DNA of 44,145 bases from the NCBI GenBank assembly GCA_903874965.1, contig CAIQUD010000014.1:1-44145 (forward strand). The letters run 5' to 3'. A program made the position numbers and the translations under genes. Under the pieces are notes generated by a model that was not told the DNA's origin, did no database searches, and was given only the letters and a program-made list of their open reading frames with translations. Shown piece after piece: positions 1 to 7,762 of this stretch. Position 1 is the first letter of the stretch. Each line of letters begins with the position of its first letter. Source of the DNA: an uncultured Actinomycetes bacterium. Its GTDB lineage: Bacteria > Actinomycetota > Acidimicrobiia > Acidimicrobiales > RAAP-2.

Positions 1-2
1 AC

Positions 3-1313
3 AAGAGTCTGACCCCCGGCCAGCAGGTCGTGAAGGCGGTGCACGAAGAGTTGGTCCAGGTGTTGGGCGGAGAACCGCTCAAGATCACGTATGCGTCACG
101 GCCTCCAACAATCATTCTCCTTGCTGGACTTCAAGGTGCTGGAAAGACGACAACGGCTGGAAAGCTCGCTGTCTGGTTCAAGTCGCAAGGACGCAACCCA
201 ATGGTTGTTGCTGCGGACCTTCAACGTCCTGCTGCCGTGGAGCAACTCCGGGTCCTTGCTGAACAGGCTGGAGTTGCCTTCTCGTCTTCGGGGGAAAGCC
301 CAGTTGAGGTTGCGTCCAATGGTGTCGAAGAGGCTTTCAGACTCGGGCGTGACGTGCTTATTCTCGACACCGCGGGCCGCCTTTCCATTGATGAGGCGCT
401 GATGGCAGAAGTCGCGGCAATCTCGCAGGCGACGAAACCGAACTACACGTTCCTCGTGATTGACGCCATGACGGGTCAAGATGCCGTGCAAACCGCAAAG
501 GCATTCGACGCAACGCTTGCGCTTGATGGCGTCGTGCTCACCAAGCTCGATGGTGATGCACGAGGTGGCGCAGCACTCTCGGTCAAGTATGTGCTTGGCA
601 AGCCAATTGCGTTCGCGTCGACCGGTGAGAAGCTGACCGATCTCGACCTGTTCCATCCGGACCGCATGGCGGACCGAATTCTCGGCATGGGCGACGTCAT
701 GACGCTCATTGAGCAAGCCGAGCGGACCATGGATCCCGAGAAGGTTGCGGAATCTGCCGGGAGAATGCTCGCTGGGCAGTTCAGTTTCGACGACTTTCTC
801 GAACAGATCAATCAGATCAAGAAGATGGGTTCCTTCGGATCGATCGCCCGGTTGATCCCTGGCATGGGGAAACAACTGAAGCAGGCCGCAGAACAATTTG
901 ATGATCGTGAAATCGCTCGCCTTGAGGGCATGGTGCACTCCATGACCAAGGAGGAGCGCCAGAACCCCGATCTGCTCGATCGGAGTCGTCAGGCACGAAT
1001 CGCTCGGGGATCAGGGCGAAGCGTTGCCGAAGTGGCTCAACTCATCAAGCAATTCAAGCAAATGGCCAAGATGATGAAGTCCCTCGGTTCGGGAGGTGGC
1101 GGACCACAACTACCCGGAATGGGGAACCCACTCGCAATGAGGAAGCAACTGGCCGGCATGGCATCAGCCGACCAACAGCAGCTCACGCAGATGCTTGGTG
1201 CAGCCCCGAACGCTGCGGCATCGTCACCTTGGATGCCGAAGCCTTCGGGTGGCGGTTCGAAGGGGAAGTCGAAGAAGAAAGGCGGTCGAGTCACTCCTCC
1301 GAAGCCGAGGTGA
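3..1313 (+). CDS. ffh: Signal recognition particle protein Ffh, 5'-truncated by window edge
   Basis: Ffh is the GTPase that, with 4.5S RNA, delivers ribosomes making membrane or secreted proteins to FtsY. The frame is open from base 3, and the first codons read SLTPGQQVVKAVHEELV, typical of the end of the N domain; the GTG at 30 is therefore an internal valine and the true start lies before the window. Visible motifs are the P-loop GLQGAGKTTTAGKLA, DLQRPAA, DTAGRL and TKLDGDARGG (G domain), then a methionine-rich M domain and a Gly/Lys-rich tail. It is the first visible member of the classical ffh-rpsP-khpA-rimM-trmD-rplS translation block. Confidence 0.97.
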   Translation, partial: KSLTPGQQVVKAVHEELVQVLGGEPLKITYASRPPTIILLAGLQGAGKTTTAGKLAVWFKSQGRNPMVVAADLQRPAAVEQLRVLAEQAGVAFSSSGESPVEVASNGVEEAFRLGRDVLILDTAGRLSIDEALMAEVAAISQATKPNYTFLVIDAMTGQDAVQTAKAFDATLALDGVVLTKLDGDARGGAALSVKYVLGKPIAFASTGEKLTDLDLFHPDRMADRILGMGDVMTLIEQAERTMDPEKVAESAGRMLAGQFSFDDFLEQINQIKKMGSFGSIARLIPGMGKQLKQAAEQFDDREIARLEGMVHSMTKEERQNPDLLDRSRQARIARGSGRSVAEVAQLIKQFKQMAKMMKSLGSGGGGPQLPGMGNPLAMRKQLAGMASADQQQLTQMLGAAPNAAASSPWMPKPSGGGSKGKSKKKGGRVTPPKPR

Positions 1314-1420
1314 CCCGTCCTGTCAAAGTAGGAGTAGAGTAGGACTCCCATGCGGCGCAATCGCGCCCAGGGACTTGAGCTGCGCACGACGTTGCGCAGA
1401 GAACTGAAGGGGCATCGATC

Positions 1421-1705
1421 GTGGCAGTCAAGCTTCGCCTCGTGCGAATGGGCAAGAAGAAGCAACCTACCTACCGTGTGGTGGCGGCGGACAGCCGTTC
1501 GCCTCGCGACGGTCGGTTCCTCGAGATTCTCGGTACCTATCAGCCACGAGGTATTTCTAAGGCTGAACCAGAAACAGTGGTCAAGATCGACAGTGAGGCT
1601 GCGCTGAAGTGGCTTCACCAAGGTGCACAGCCAACCGACCGGGTCGAGAAGTTGCTGAAGACCACAGGCGTCTGGGACGAGTTCACGGCGGCAAAGGCCA
1701 AGTGA
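1421..1705 (+). CDS. rpsP: 30S ribosomal protein S16
   Basis: S16 (94 aa) is a small-subunit assembly protein. The N-terminus [20 protein letters not shown] and the following [17 protein letters not shown] are diagnostic. The start is GTG at 1421, with a purine-rich GAAGGGG seven bases upstream. The 107-base gap after ffh holds a TAGAGT box (1335-1340) that could be a -10 element, and a perfect 7-bp hairpin (1380-1399, CTGCGCA/TGCGCAG) just before the ribosome-binding site. The stop codon overlaps the GTG of the next gene, so translation is probably coupled. Confidence 0.97.
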   Translation: MAVKLRLVRMGKKKQPTYRVVAADSRSPRDGRFLEILGTYQPRGISKAEPETVVKIDSEAALKWLHQGAQPTDRVEKLLKTTGVWDEFTAAKAK

Positions 1706-2055
1706 GCACCGAGTACGAAGCCGGCGACGTCAATGTTGTCGACGACGAGGTGGACAACGAGTTTGATGACGATGTTGAGCTGGAAGACGATGACAATGTC
1801 GTCGACGGCTCTGCAGAAGTCCCAGTAGCCGTCGCCACCTACTTGGCCAAGGCGCTCGCTGACAGCCCAGATGAAGTGGAAGTCACTGCTTCAGCCCGTG
1901 GCGATCAGGTCAAGGTTTCCGTGACCGTTGCCCCAGGTGATATGGGTCGAGTTATTGGACGACGTGGGCGGACCGCCCAAGCACTTCGCACGCTTGTGGC
2001 TGCGGCTGGTGCGAAGGCTGGCGTGAAGACCAACGTCGACATCGTCGACGTCTGA
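1702..2055 (+). CDS. khpA: KH-domain RNA-binding protein (KhpA type) with acidic N-terminal extension
   Basis: This is a single KH domain protein of the KhpA/YlqC family, encoded between rpsP and rimM as in most Gram-positive bacteria. The KH core ([20 protein letters not shown] to the C-terminus) carries the GXXG loop in [13 protein letters not shown]. The protein is 117 aa against about 75-85 for most relatives, because about 40 residues rich in Asp/Glu precede the core. The only good start is GTG 1702, which overlaps the rpsP stop as GTGA; a GTG at 1750 lacks a ribosome-binding site. Partners such as KhpB are not in the window. Confidence 0.88.
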   Translation: MSTEYEAGDVNVVDDEVDNEFDDDVELEDDDNVVDGSAEVPVAVATYLAKALADSPDEVEVTASARGDQVKVSVTVAPGDMGRVIGRRGRTAQALRTLVAAAGAKAGVKTNVDIVDV

Positions 2056-2075
2056 GTCAAAGGGCAGTTCGGCGC

Positions 2076-2537
2076 TTGCTGCTCGAAGTCGGCGTCATCA
2101 CGAAGGCACACGGTCTCCGCGGAGAAGTCATCGTCCATCTTTGGAGTGACCTCCCAGACCGGATGAAGCCCACCTCAAGTTTCCTCACCGATGACGGAAC
2201 CTTGGTCATCGAGACGTCGAAGCCTCACCAGGGACAATTCATTGTTCGGTTCCAAGGAATTTCGGATCGCAATGCGGCGGAACGCCTCCGTTCAACGGTT
2301 CTGAGGGCTGAGTCAGTTGATGTCGAAGGCGTGTTGTGGATCCACGAACTTCTCGAGGCCACGGTGACAACCTCAACGGGCATGGATCTCGGCACCGTCC
2401 AAGCGGTCGAGCAGAATCCCGCCTCTGACCTTCTGGTGACGACTGGGGGCCATCTCATCCCGCTTGCCTTTGTGGTGAGTCACGAACCAAACGAGTCGAT
2501 CGTCGTTGAACTTCCCGAGGGATTTCTGGAGGTTTGA
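2076..2537 (+). CDS. rimM: 16S rRNA processing protein RimM
   Basis: RimM (153 aa) binds S19 and assists late 30S maturation. The N-terminal beta-barrel begins LLEVGVITKAHGLRGEV, the family signature. The second half (from about residue 85, LWIHELLEATVTTSTGMDLG) is the PRC-barrel, ending IPLAFV...VELPEGFLEV. The start is TTG at 2076, 20 bases after the khpA stop; no better ATG/GTG lies in frame. Its TGA overlaps the trmD ATG by one base (TGATG), so the two are probably coupled. Confidence 0.93.
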   Translation: MLLEVGVITKAHGLRGEVIVHLWSDLPDRMKPTSSFLTDDGTLVIETSKPHQGQFIVRFQGISDRNAAERLRSTVLRAESVDVEGVLWIHELLEATVTTSTGMDLGTVQAVEQNPASDLLVTTGGHLIPLAFVVSHEPNESIVVELPEGFLEV

Positions 2538-3280
2538 TGCGCATTGATGTCTTCACGCTCTTTCCAGAAATCGTCAACTCGTATGCAGAACTCTCAATCC
2601 TCGGGCGAGCGCAACAAGCAGGCGCGCTGAGCATCCATGCACACGACCTCCGGTCGGGAGCGACCGATGCGAGGGGCACGGTTGATGATGCCCCCTTTGG
2701 TGGTGGTGCGGGAATGGTCTTGATGCCAGAACCAGTGTGCTCGGCAATTGAACAGGTCGAGGCGACTGGCGAGATGCATCGACCTCTCTACTTCTTGTCA
2801 CCGGGCGGGCGGACCTTCAATCAAGCGGTCGCAAGGGAACTGGCAGCGCTCCCTGGGTTTTCTCTCCTCTGTGGTCGTTACGAGGGAGCTGATCAACGAA
2901 TCATTGATCACGCGTGCGACGGAGAACTGTCCATTGGCGACGTGGTGTTGGCCGGGGGCGAATTGGCAGCACTCGTCATTGTCGAGGCAGTTGCTCGTCT
3001 CCTGCCTGGGGCACTCGGCAATTCGGAGTCGAGCGAAGAAGAGAGTTTCTCCGAAGGCCTCCTCGAATACCCCCAGTACACGAGACCCGCATCGTTTCGA
3101 GGTCACGACGTTCCAGCCGTGCTTCGTTCTGGCAATCATGGCGAAGTTGAGCGCTGGCGTATGGCCGAATCACTTCGACGAACAGTCGAGCGACGTCCGG
3201 ACCTCATTGCCGCGCGTGGAGGCCTTACCCAAGAAGAACTTGACCTCCTTGCCGCCTATCCGCCTTTAGAGGCCGAGTAA
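2537..3280 (+). CDS. trmD: tRNA (guanine-N1)-methyltransferase TrmD
   Basis: TrmD methylates G37 of tRNAs with S-adenosylmethionine and prevents +1 frameshifting. This 247-aa protein starts MRIDVFTLFPEI and carries the SPOUT trefoil-knot motifs LCGRYEGADQRI (about residue 110) and SIGDVVLAGGELAA (about residue 131), then the C-terminal tRNA-binding helices (YTRPASFRGHDVPAVLRSG). ATG 2537 is chosen over the TTG at 2534 because GGAGG at 2528-2532 is then at a workable distance. It lies in its normal place between rimM and rplS. Confidence 0.97.
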   Translation: MRIDVFTLFPEIVNSYAELSILGRAQQAGALSIHAHDLRSGATDARGTVDDAPFGGGAGMVLMPEPVCSAIEQVEATGEMHRPLYFLSPGGRTFNQAVARELAALPGFSLLCGRYEGADQRIIDHACDGELSIGDVVLAGGELAALVIVEAVARLLPGALGNSESSEEESFSEGLLEYPQYTRPASFRGHDVPAVLRSGNHGEVERWRMAESLRRTVERRPDLIAARGGLTQEELDLLAAYPPLEAE

Positions 3281-3355
3281 GTCAGGGTGGGAATTTCGAG
3301 GCTCGCCGACCGGCTAGCATGAGTCCTCCGGTCAACACCTGGAGAGAGACCCCCC

Positions 3356-3709
3356 ATGCACCAGACTGAAGCCCTCGACAAGGACTCGATGAAGTCCGAC
3401 ATTCCTGACTTTCGCCCAGGCGACACCGTGAAGGTGCACGTCCGCGTGGTGGAAGGGACCCGTGAGCGGGTCCAGCTGTTCCAAGGTGTGGTCATCCGTC
3501 GCCAGAACGGCGGCATTTCCGAGACGTTCACCGTCCGCAAGGTGAGTTTTGGCGTCGGCGTTGAGCGGACGTTCCCTCTCCATGCTCCAACGATCTCCAA
3601 GATCGAAGTTGACTCCTTTGGTGATGTGCGTCGGGCCAAGCTGTACTACCTGCGTGACCTGCACGGCAAGGCTGCCAAGATCAAGGAGCGTCGCGTCGTT
3701 CGCGACTAG
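3356..3709 (+). CDS. rplS: 50S ribosomal protein L19
   Basis: L19 (117 aa) sits at the 30S-50S interface. Motifs are [53 protein letters not shown] and RRAKLYYLR. The ATG at 3356 follows GGAGAGAG. The 75-base gap after trmD contains a TAGCAT (3315-3320) that could serve as a -10 box for an internal promoter, giving a leader of about 30 bases; no convincing -35 was seen. Confidence 0.97.
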   Translation: MHQTEALDKDSMKSDIPDFRPGDTVKVHVRVVEGTRERVQLFQGVVIRRQNGGISETFTVRKVSFGVGVERTFPLHAPTISKIEVDSFGDVRRAKLYYLRDLHGKAAKIKERRVVRD

Positions 3710-3756
3710 TTCGTTAGAGCGGTGGCACTTGCCTGCTCGACAGATCGGTGGCGGCA

Positions 3757-4050
3757 ATGAGCGATGAAGACCTCGAACGGTACGAGGATGCCATCGAGCT
3801 CGCGCTCGTCCAGGAGTACAAAGCAGTTCTCCCGATGTTCACGCACGTCGTTGAGACGGAACGTCGTTTCTACCTCTGCAATGAGGTGACAATGGATGTT
3901 CGGAGCGATACGGTTCCAGCCACCATCCACGTAAAGCTCACCGATTGTTGGGTTTGGGACATGTATCGACCTGCACGCTTTGTCCCTTCGGTTGAGGTCA
4001 TCACGTTCAATGACGTGAATGTCGAGCGACTTCCCGACGTGGAGCTCTAG
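3757..4050 (+). CDS. DUF2469 family protein (Rv2901c-like)
   Basis: A 97-aa protein matching the actinobacterial DUF2469 family from memory: it starts MSDEDLERYEDAIELAL and contains VVETERRFYLCNEV, WVWDMYRPARFV and VITFNDVNVE, which are the family's conserved blocks. Function is unknown; the gene usually lies downstream of rplS. ATG 3757 is preferred over GTG 3748 because it matches the usual N-terminus. The lepB and rnhB genes that often separate rplS from this gene are absent, leaving only 47 bases between them. Confidence 0.9.
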   Translation: MSDEDLERYEDAIELALVQEYKAVLPMFTHVVETERRFYLCNEVTMDVRSDTVPATIHVKLTDCWVWDMYRPARFVPSVEVITFNDVNVERLPDVEL

Positions 4051-4056
4051 CGGTCG

Positions 4057-4824
4057 ATGCAGCCGTCAATCCTCCTTCACGATCATGACGGTGTGGTCAC
4101 TGTGACGATGTCCAATCCTGATCGGAAGAATGCGCTGACCAAGCAGATGTTCGTTGATCTCGCGTCGGCATTCCGTGAAGCACATGGAGCACGTGCCCTG
4201 GTGCTTCGTGGTGAAGGTGAAAACTTCTGCACCGGCGCCGACCTCACTGATCCAGCGGGGATTTCTTCATCGGCTCCTGTTGAGTACATGCGCACGGTCA
4301 GCCAAGCGGCGTATGAGTTGCATGCGCTGAAGATCCCAACCCTCGCTGCGGTCGATGGACTTGCAGTGGGCGCAGGACTCGCTCTGGCACTTGGCTGCGA
4401 CCTTGTTTTGGCAAGTGACCGCGCCAGATTCTCCATGATCTTCGCTCAGCGAGCGCTTTCACTCGACCTCGGTGCCTCATGGTTCCTTACACGGCGAGTC
4501 GGTATCACCAAGGCTAAGGAACTTGCCCTCTTGGCGGAGATTCTTGACGCAGCATCCGCCAAAGATGCGAGTCTCATCAATTGGATTGTTGAGAGTGCAC
4601 TCTTTGACGACGAAGTAGCGAAGCTCGCGCGTCGTCTTGGTGCCGGACCGACGCTGGCCTATTCGAGGATCAACACCCTCCTTGACGCATCGCTTGAGGT
4701 GTCACTCCTTGAGGCGCTCGAAGCAGAATCGTTGGCCCAAGTAGCGAGTTTCGGATCAGCCGATACCGCGGAGGCAATGCGTGCCTTCATGGAAAAGCGT
4801 CCAGCGACGTTCTTGGGGCACTGA
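4057..4824 (+). CDS. Enoyl-CoA hydratase/isomerase family protein
   Basis: A crotonase-fold acyl-CoA enzyme of 255 aa. Visible features are the substrate loop with the oxyanion-hole segment GENFCTGADLTDP, the second oxyanion strand AVDGLAVGAGLALALGCDL, and FAQRALSLDLGASWFLTRRVG. In the last, an Asp stands where hydratases carry the catalytic Glu164, as in PaaG-type isomerases. This suggests an isomerase or broad-specificity member rather than a classical hydratase; the exact substrate cannot be read from sequence. It starts six bases after the DUF2469 stop and is probably cotranscribed with it and the following unknown gene. Confidence 0.85.
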   Translation: MQPSILLHDHDGVVTVTMSNPDRKNALTKQMFVDLASAFREAHGARALVLRGEGENFCTGADLTDPAGISSSAPVEYMRTVSQAAYELHALKIPTLAAVDGLAVGAGLALALGCDLVLASDRARFSMIFAQRALSLDLGASWFLTRRVGITKAKELALLAEILDAASAKDASLINWIVESALFDDEVAKLARRLGAGPTLAYSRINTLLDASLEVSLLEALEAESLAQVASFGSADTAEAMRAFMEKRPATFLGH

Positions 4825-4829
4825 GCCTC

Positions 4830-5366
4830 GTGATCGACCGTTGGATCCTTGGCAAGCGGGGGAGTGCTTGGGATGTGTTTACGGTCGCGGGAGCGCTCAC
4901 GCAAGCTCTGCCAGCGATTGGCGTGGTGCTTGACCTCGAAGGTGGTCGTCCACTGCCGGTGGCGGTTCGAGAGTTAACCACGCTTGATCACCTCGCATCG
5001 AGCGAGCTTGTTGTCTTGCTCCACATCGATCCGGCGAGTGCGCCATCTCGTATCGCCGAAGCCGTTCGTTTGCTCAACGCAATGTGGACGCAAGAAGTCA
5101 CGACGATTCACGGCGACCACTGGGTGCTCGACGAAGCCCCAAACCGCCCGCAACCACTTCACCCAGGAATGATCAACATCATGTTGTTGGTCGAAGAGCT
5201 AACGATGTTGGTTGCGCAACAGGCAGCCGAACTCGAGATGGAGGCCATGGTCGTCGGTTCTTCGCCTAGGGATGGACGCGAGCGCTGGATTTGGCTTGAT
5301 GATGAGGAAATTGGATCGCTCCTGGCCGAAAATGAGGGCGCTCGTGGGGGAAGATCGACGTCGTGA
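4830..5366 (+). CDS. Conserved-looking protein of unknown function, 178 aa
   Basis: I do not recognise this protein. It starts at GTG 4830, five bases after the enoyl-CoA hydratase stop, and its TGA overlaps the GTG of the acyltransferase, so it behaves as an operon member. No signal peptide or clear membrane helix is seen. It is acidic, with an early alpha/beta-looking half (AWDVFTVAGALTQALPAIGVVLDLEGG), a central histidine-containing stretch (TTIHGDHWVLDEAPNRPQPLHPG), a hydrophobic helix (MINIMLLVEELTMLVAQQAAELEM) and a charged tail. Codon use looks like that of its neighbours. Confidence 0.7.
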   Translation: MIDRWILGKRGSAWDVFTVAGALTQALPAIGVVLDLEGGRPLPVAVRELTTLDHLASSELVVLLHIDPASAPSRIAEAVRLLNAMWTQEVTTIHGDHWVLDEAPNRPQPLHPGMINIMLLVEELTMLVAQQAAELEMEAMVVGSSPRDGRERWIWLDDEEIGSLLAENEGARGGRSTS

Positions 5367-7480
5367 GTGATCTTCTCGACACCCAACCAATGGCTCCGAC
5401 GGAGACAGCGGTTCGGGGACGCCACCTTGGCGCTCTCGACGGCCTCCGCGCTCTCGCCGTCTTGAGCGTGATGGCGTATCACCTTGGGATCCACTGGGTC
5501 TCAGGTGGCTTTCTTGGGGTCGATCTCTTCTTCGTCCTCTCCGGATTCCTCATTACCTCGTTGTTGGTAGAAGAGCGCTTTGTCGACGGGGCAATTCGAC
5601 TCGCCGCTTTTTGGGGAAGACGGGCGAAACGTCTTCTGCCGGCAGTCCTTGCACTGATCTGCGTCCTCGCTATTGGGTTTGTCTTCGTTCGGCGATATTG
5701 GACGAGTTCGCCGGATGTGGCATTTGATCGCTTCGGCTTTCAAGGCGATGCCTACGCCACCCTGCTCTACGTAGCCAACTGGCATTCGATCTTTGCGCAT
5801 CAGAACTACTTCGCCGCATTCTTGGCATCGTCTCCGCTGAAGCACACCTGGAGTCTTGCCATTGAAGAGCAGTTCTATTTGGTGTGGCCAATTGTCGTCC
5901 TCGTGATCGTCCGTTCAAAGAAGAACTGGCGACAACTTGGCATGTGGATTGCTGGCTCCATGGGTGTTGGTTCTGCACTGCTCATGGCGGTCCTCTACAA
6001 CAATGGCGTTTCGATCTCTGCGATCTACTACAACACGTTCGCGAGATTGTTCGATCTTGGAGCGGGAGCAGCGCTCGCATTTGCTGTGGCGGGTAAGCCT
6101 TCCATTGCACCGTCACTTCGCCGTCCGCTGGCGATCGCTGGCCCGATCTCACTCGCGGTGCTTGCGGTGTTCTGGTGGAAGGCGGGAAGTGGGGGGATCG
6201 ACGGACTTCCTCGACGGTTCATGTTCAACGGAGGATTTCTCCTCTGTGCGCTCCTCGCCACGGTGGTCGTTGCCGCAGTCCGAGACCCAGACGTCCCTGG
6301 CCTTCAACACGTGCTCCGCTGGCGCCCATTGGCGTTCATTGGGGTGATCTCCTACGGCCTCTACCTGTGGCATTGGCCATTATTCGTGGTGCTCACGCCA
6401 ACTCGGACCCATGTGTCTGGGTTCGGCCTCGACGTGGTGAAAGTTGCGTCAACCTTTGCCGTCGCAACGGTGAGCTTCTATCTCCTCGAACGGCCACTTC
6501 GCCGAATGAAGTATCCGAAGTACTGGCTTCCTGTCCTCGTCGTGCTCGCAATGATTGGCACCGCCATGGTGGTTTCGTTCGCCAACCCCTATGCGGTTGA
6601 TCGAGCGCATGCCTCGCCGAAGACCTCACCCGTTCTTCCGCTGGCAAACGGCACCGTTCCGGGCGAAGGTGGCGTCATTGGTGCGCCAGTCCATCTCAGC
6701 CACAAGATTGATGCGAAGCACCCGCTCACCGTCACCATTGTTGGTGACTCGGTGATGTTCTCCATGGAGTTGCCGCTCAATCGTGCACTGTTCTCTACGC
6801 AAGAGGCGATTCCGAGAATGAAGGCATTCCCTGGATGGGGACTGACGACCAAGAAGACTTGGGAAAGCGATCTCAAGGCCCTCTTGGCAAAGCATCGGAC
6901 GGACCTTGTCATTGGCACGTGGGGCTGGGACAACAAGGTCGCTCACGACCACCCAGCTGAGTATCAAATATTGCTCCAGCACTTTGTTGATGTCGCGACA
7001 ACCGGACCGAACGCGGCAACGGCGGTTGGTTTCATTGAGTATCCAAAGACCAGTGATCTCAGCTTCCTCGGGGGCTCCGCTGCCGCACAAGTGCTCGGGC
7101 TCACTGGTGGCGAACAGGCCTATGCCACAATCGCGAAAGCAGTCGTTGCGAATTCTCCTGGGCGAGCGCTCTATCTCCCGACAGCAGGATCGGTGCTCTA
7201 CAAGGGCAACTACACGCACTGGCTGGCGCCCTCAGACGACCGGTCTGCACCTACCAGCCAGTGGGTCCGGGTCCGTTCCATTGACACCATTCACGTGTGT
7301 CAGCCGGGTGCCGTTGACGAATCAGCCGCCATCATGGCTGACTTTCATCAACTCTTTGGTCTGAAGGCGCCGACCGGCAATTGGTATGAAGGTAGGTGGA
7401 TTCAAGATCCTCGCTACCACGGAGGCCTGATTGACTGCCCTTCCGATCATCCACCGGCTGGGTGGGTGCCTGGAACCTAG
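5363..7480 (+). CDS. Membrane O-acyltransferase (acyltransferase-3 / SGNH, OatA-like)
   Basis: A 705-aa protein of the two-domain OatA type that moves acyl groups across the membrane onto cell-envelope sugars. The N-terminal part (about residues 15-405) has about ten membrane helices and family motifs HLGALDGLRALAVLSVMAYH, GGFLGVDLFFVLSGFLITSLL and KHTWSLAIEEQFYLVWP. The C-terminal extracellular part is an SGNH hydrolase-like domain with the nucleophile block TIVGDSVMFSME (about residue 460), GTWGWDN, and the Asp-His pair DTIHVC (about residue 641). The acceptor (peptidoglycan, lipoglycan or another polymer) is not known. GTG 5363 overlaps the preceding TGA. Confidence 0.9.
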   Translation: MSDLLDTQPMAPTETAVRGRHLGALDGLRALAVLSVMAYHLGIHWVSGGFLGVDLFFVLSGFLITSLLVEERFVDGAIRLAAFWGRRAKRLLPAVLALICVLAIGFVFVRRYWTSSPDVAFDRFGFQGDAYATLLYVANWHSIFAHQNYFAAFLASSPLKHTWSLAIEEQFYLVWPIVVLVIVRSKKNWRQLGMWIAGSMGVGSALLMAVLYNNGVSISAIYYNTFARLFDLGAGAALAFAVAGKPSIAPSLRRPLAIAGPISLAVLAVFWWKAGSGGIDGLPRRFMFNGGFLLCALLATVVVAAVRDPDVPGLQHVLRWRPLAFIGVISYGLYLWHWPLFVVLTPTRTHVSGFGLDVVKVASTFAVATVSFYLLERPLRRMKYPKYWLPVLVVLAMIGTAMVVSFANPYAVDRAHASPKTSPVLPLANGTVPGEGGVIGAPVHLSHKIDAKHPLTVTIVGDSVMFSMELPLNRALFSTQEAIPRMKAFPGWGLTTKKTWESDLKALLAKHRTDLVIGTWGWDNKVAHDHPAEYQILLQHFVDVATTGPNAATAVGFIEYPKTSDLSFLGGSAAAQVLGLTGGEQAYATIAKAVVANSPGRALYLPTAGSVLYKGNYTHWLAPSDDRSAPTSQWVRVRSIDTIHVCQPGAVDESAAIMADFHQLFGLKAPTGNWYEGRWIQDPRYHGGLIDCPSDHPPAGWVPGT

Positions 7481-7676
7481 GTACTCCTCAGTCAATGAGT
7501 TCCGCTGCCGCTCCAATGGTGTCGCCAGGAGACCGGCGAAGGTTTTCTTCGCAGAGGTAACAATCGAGGCTCCAAAAACCAACGGAACCATTGAGATTGC
7601 CTCAGGGCACTTCACCTCGGTTTGTCCTTGGTTGCCGCAATACCTCGGCACGCAGAGTGGTTGCTAGCAGTGGCGA
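7481..7676. other. Intergenic stretch without a supported gene
   Basis: Between the acyltransferase and the fumC promoter I see no convincing gene. A 6-bp hairpin (GCGAAG/CTTCGC, 7537-7553) is present but lacks a U-tract, so I do not call it a terminator. Short open frames on both strands have no recognisable product. Confidence 0.4.
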
Positions 7677-7705
7677 TTGGATGTGCTCTCTTGATTCGCT
7701 AGGGT
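7677..7705 (+). promoter_or_regulatory. Putative sigma-A promoter of fumC
   Basis: TTGGAT (7677-7682), a 17-base spacer and TAGGGT (7700-7705) fit the actinobacterial housekeeping promoter pattern (TTGAC-N17-TANNNT). The predicted transcript start, 6-7 bases downstream, falls at about 7712, immediately before the structured leader. Confidence 0.5.
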
Positions 7706-7712
7706 CGATCAC

Positions 7713-7750
7713 GGCAGATCACCCCCACTTGGCGTGATGCCAAATCTGCC
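7713..7750 (+). promoter_or_regulatory. Structured 5' leader hairpin of fumC mRNA
   Basis: GGCAGAT (7713-7719) pairs perfectly with ATCTGCC (7744-7750), and TTGGC (7729-7733) pairs with GCCAA (7739-7743) around the loop GTGAT. The two 3' arms are contiguous while the 5' arms are split by a nine-base C-rich bulge, CACCCCCAC. This gives a 12-bp bulged hairpin at the predicted RNA 5' end, ending shortly before the ribosome-binding site. It may be an mRNA stability element or a binding site; it matches no riboswitch class I know. Confidence 0.5.
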
Positions 7751-7762
7751 AACGAGAGAGGA

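Noticed and set aside
96-938. 280-aa minus-strand frame opposite ffh
   Set aside because: It is a shadow of the conserved ffh gene; no recognisable domain.
7537-7553. GCGAAG/CTTCGC hairpin as a terminator of the acyltransferase gene
   Set aside because: Only 6 bp, no U-tract, and nearly 60 bases after the stop; not enough to call.
7322-7667. Short frames on both strands after the acyltransferase
   Set aside because: Neither has a ribosome-binding site or recognisable domain, and the minus-strand one overlaps the acyltransferase 3' end.
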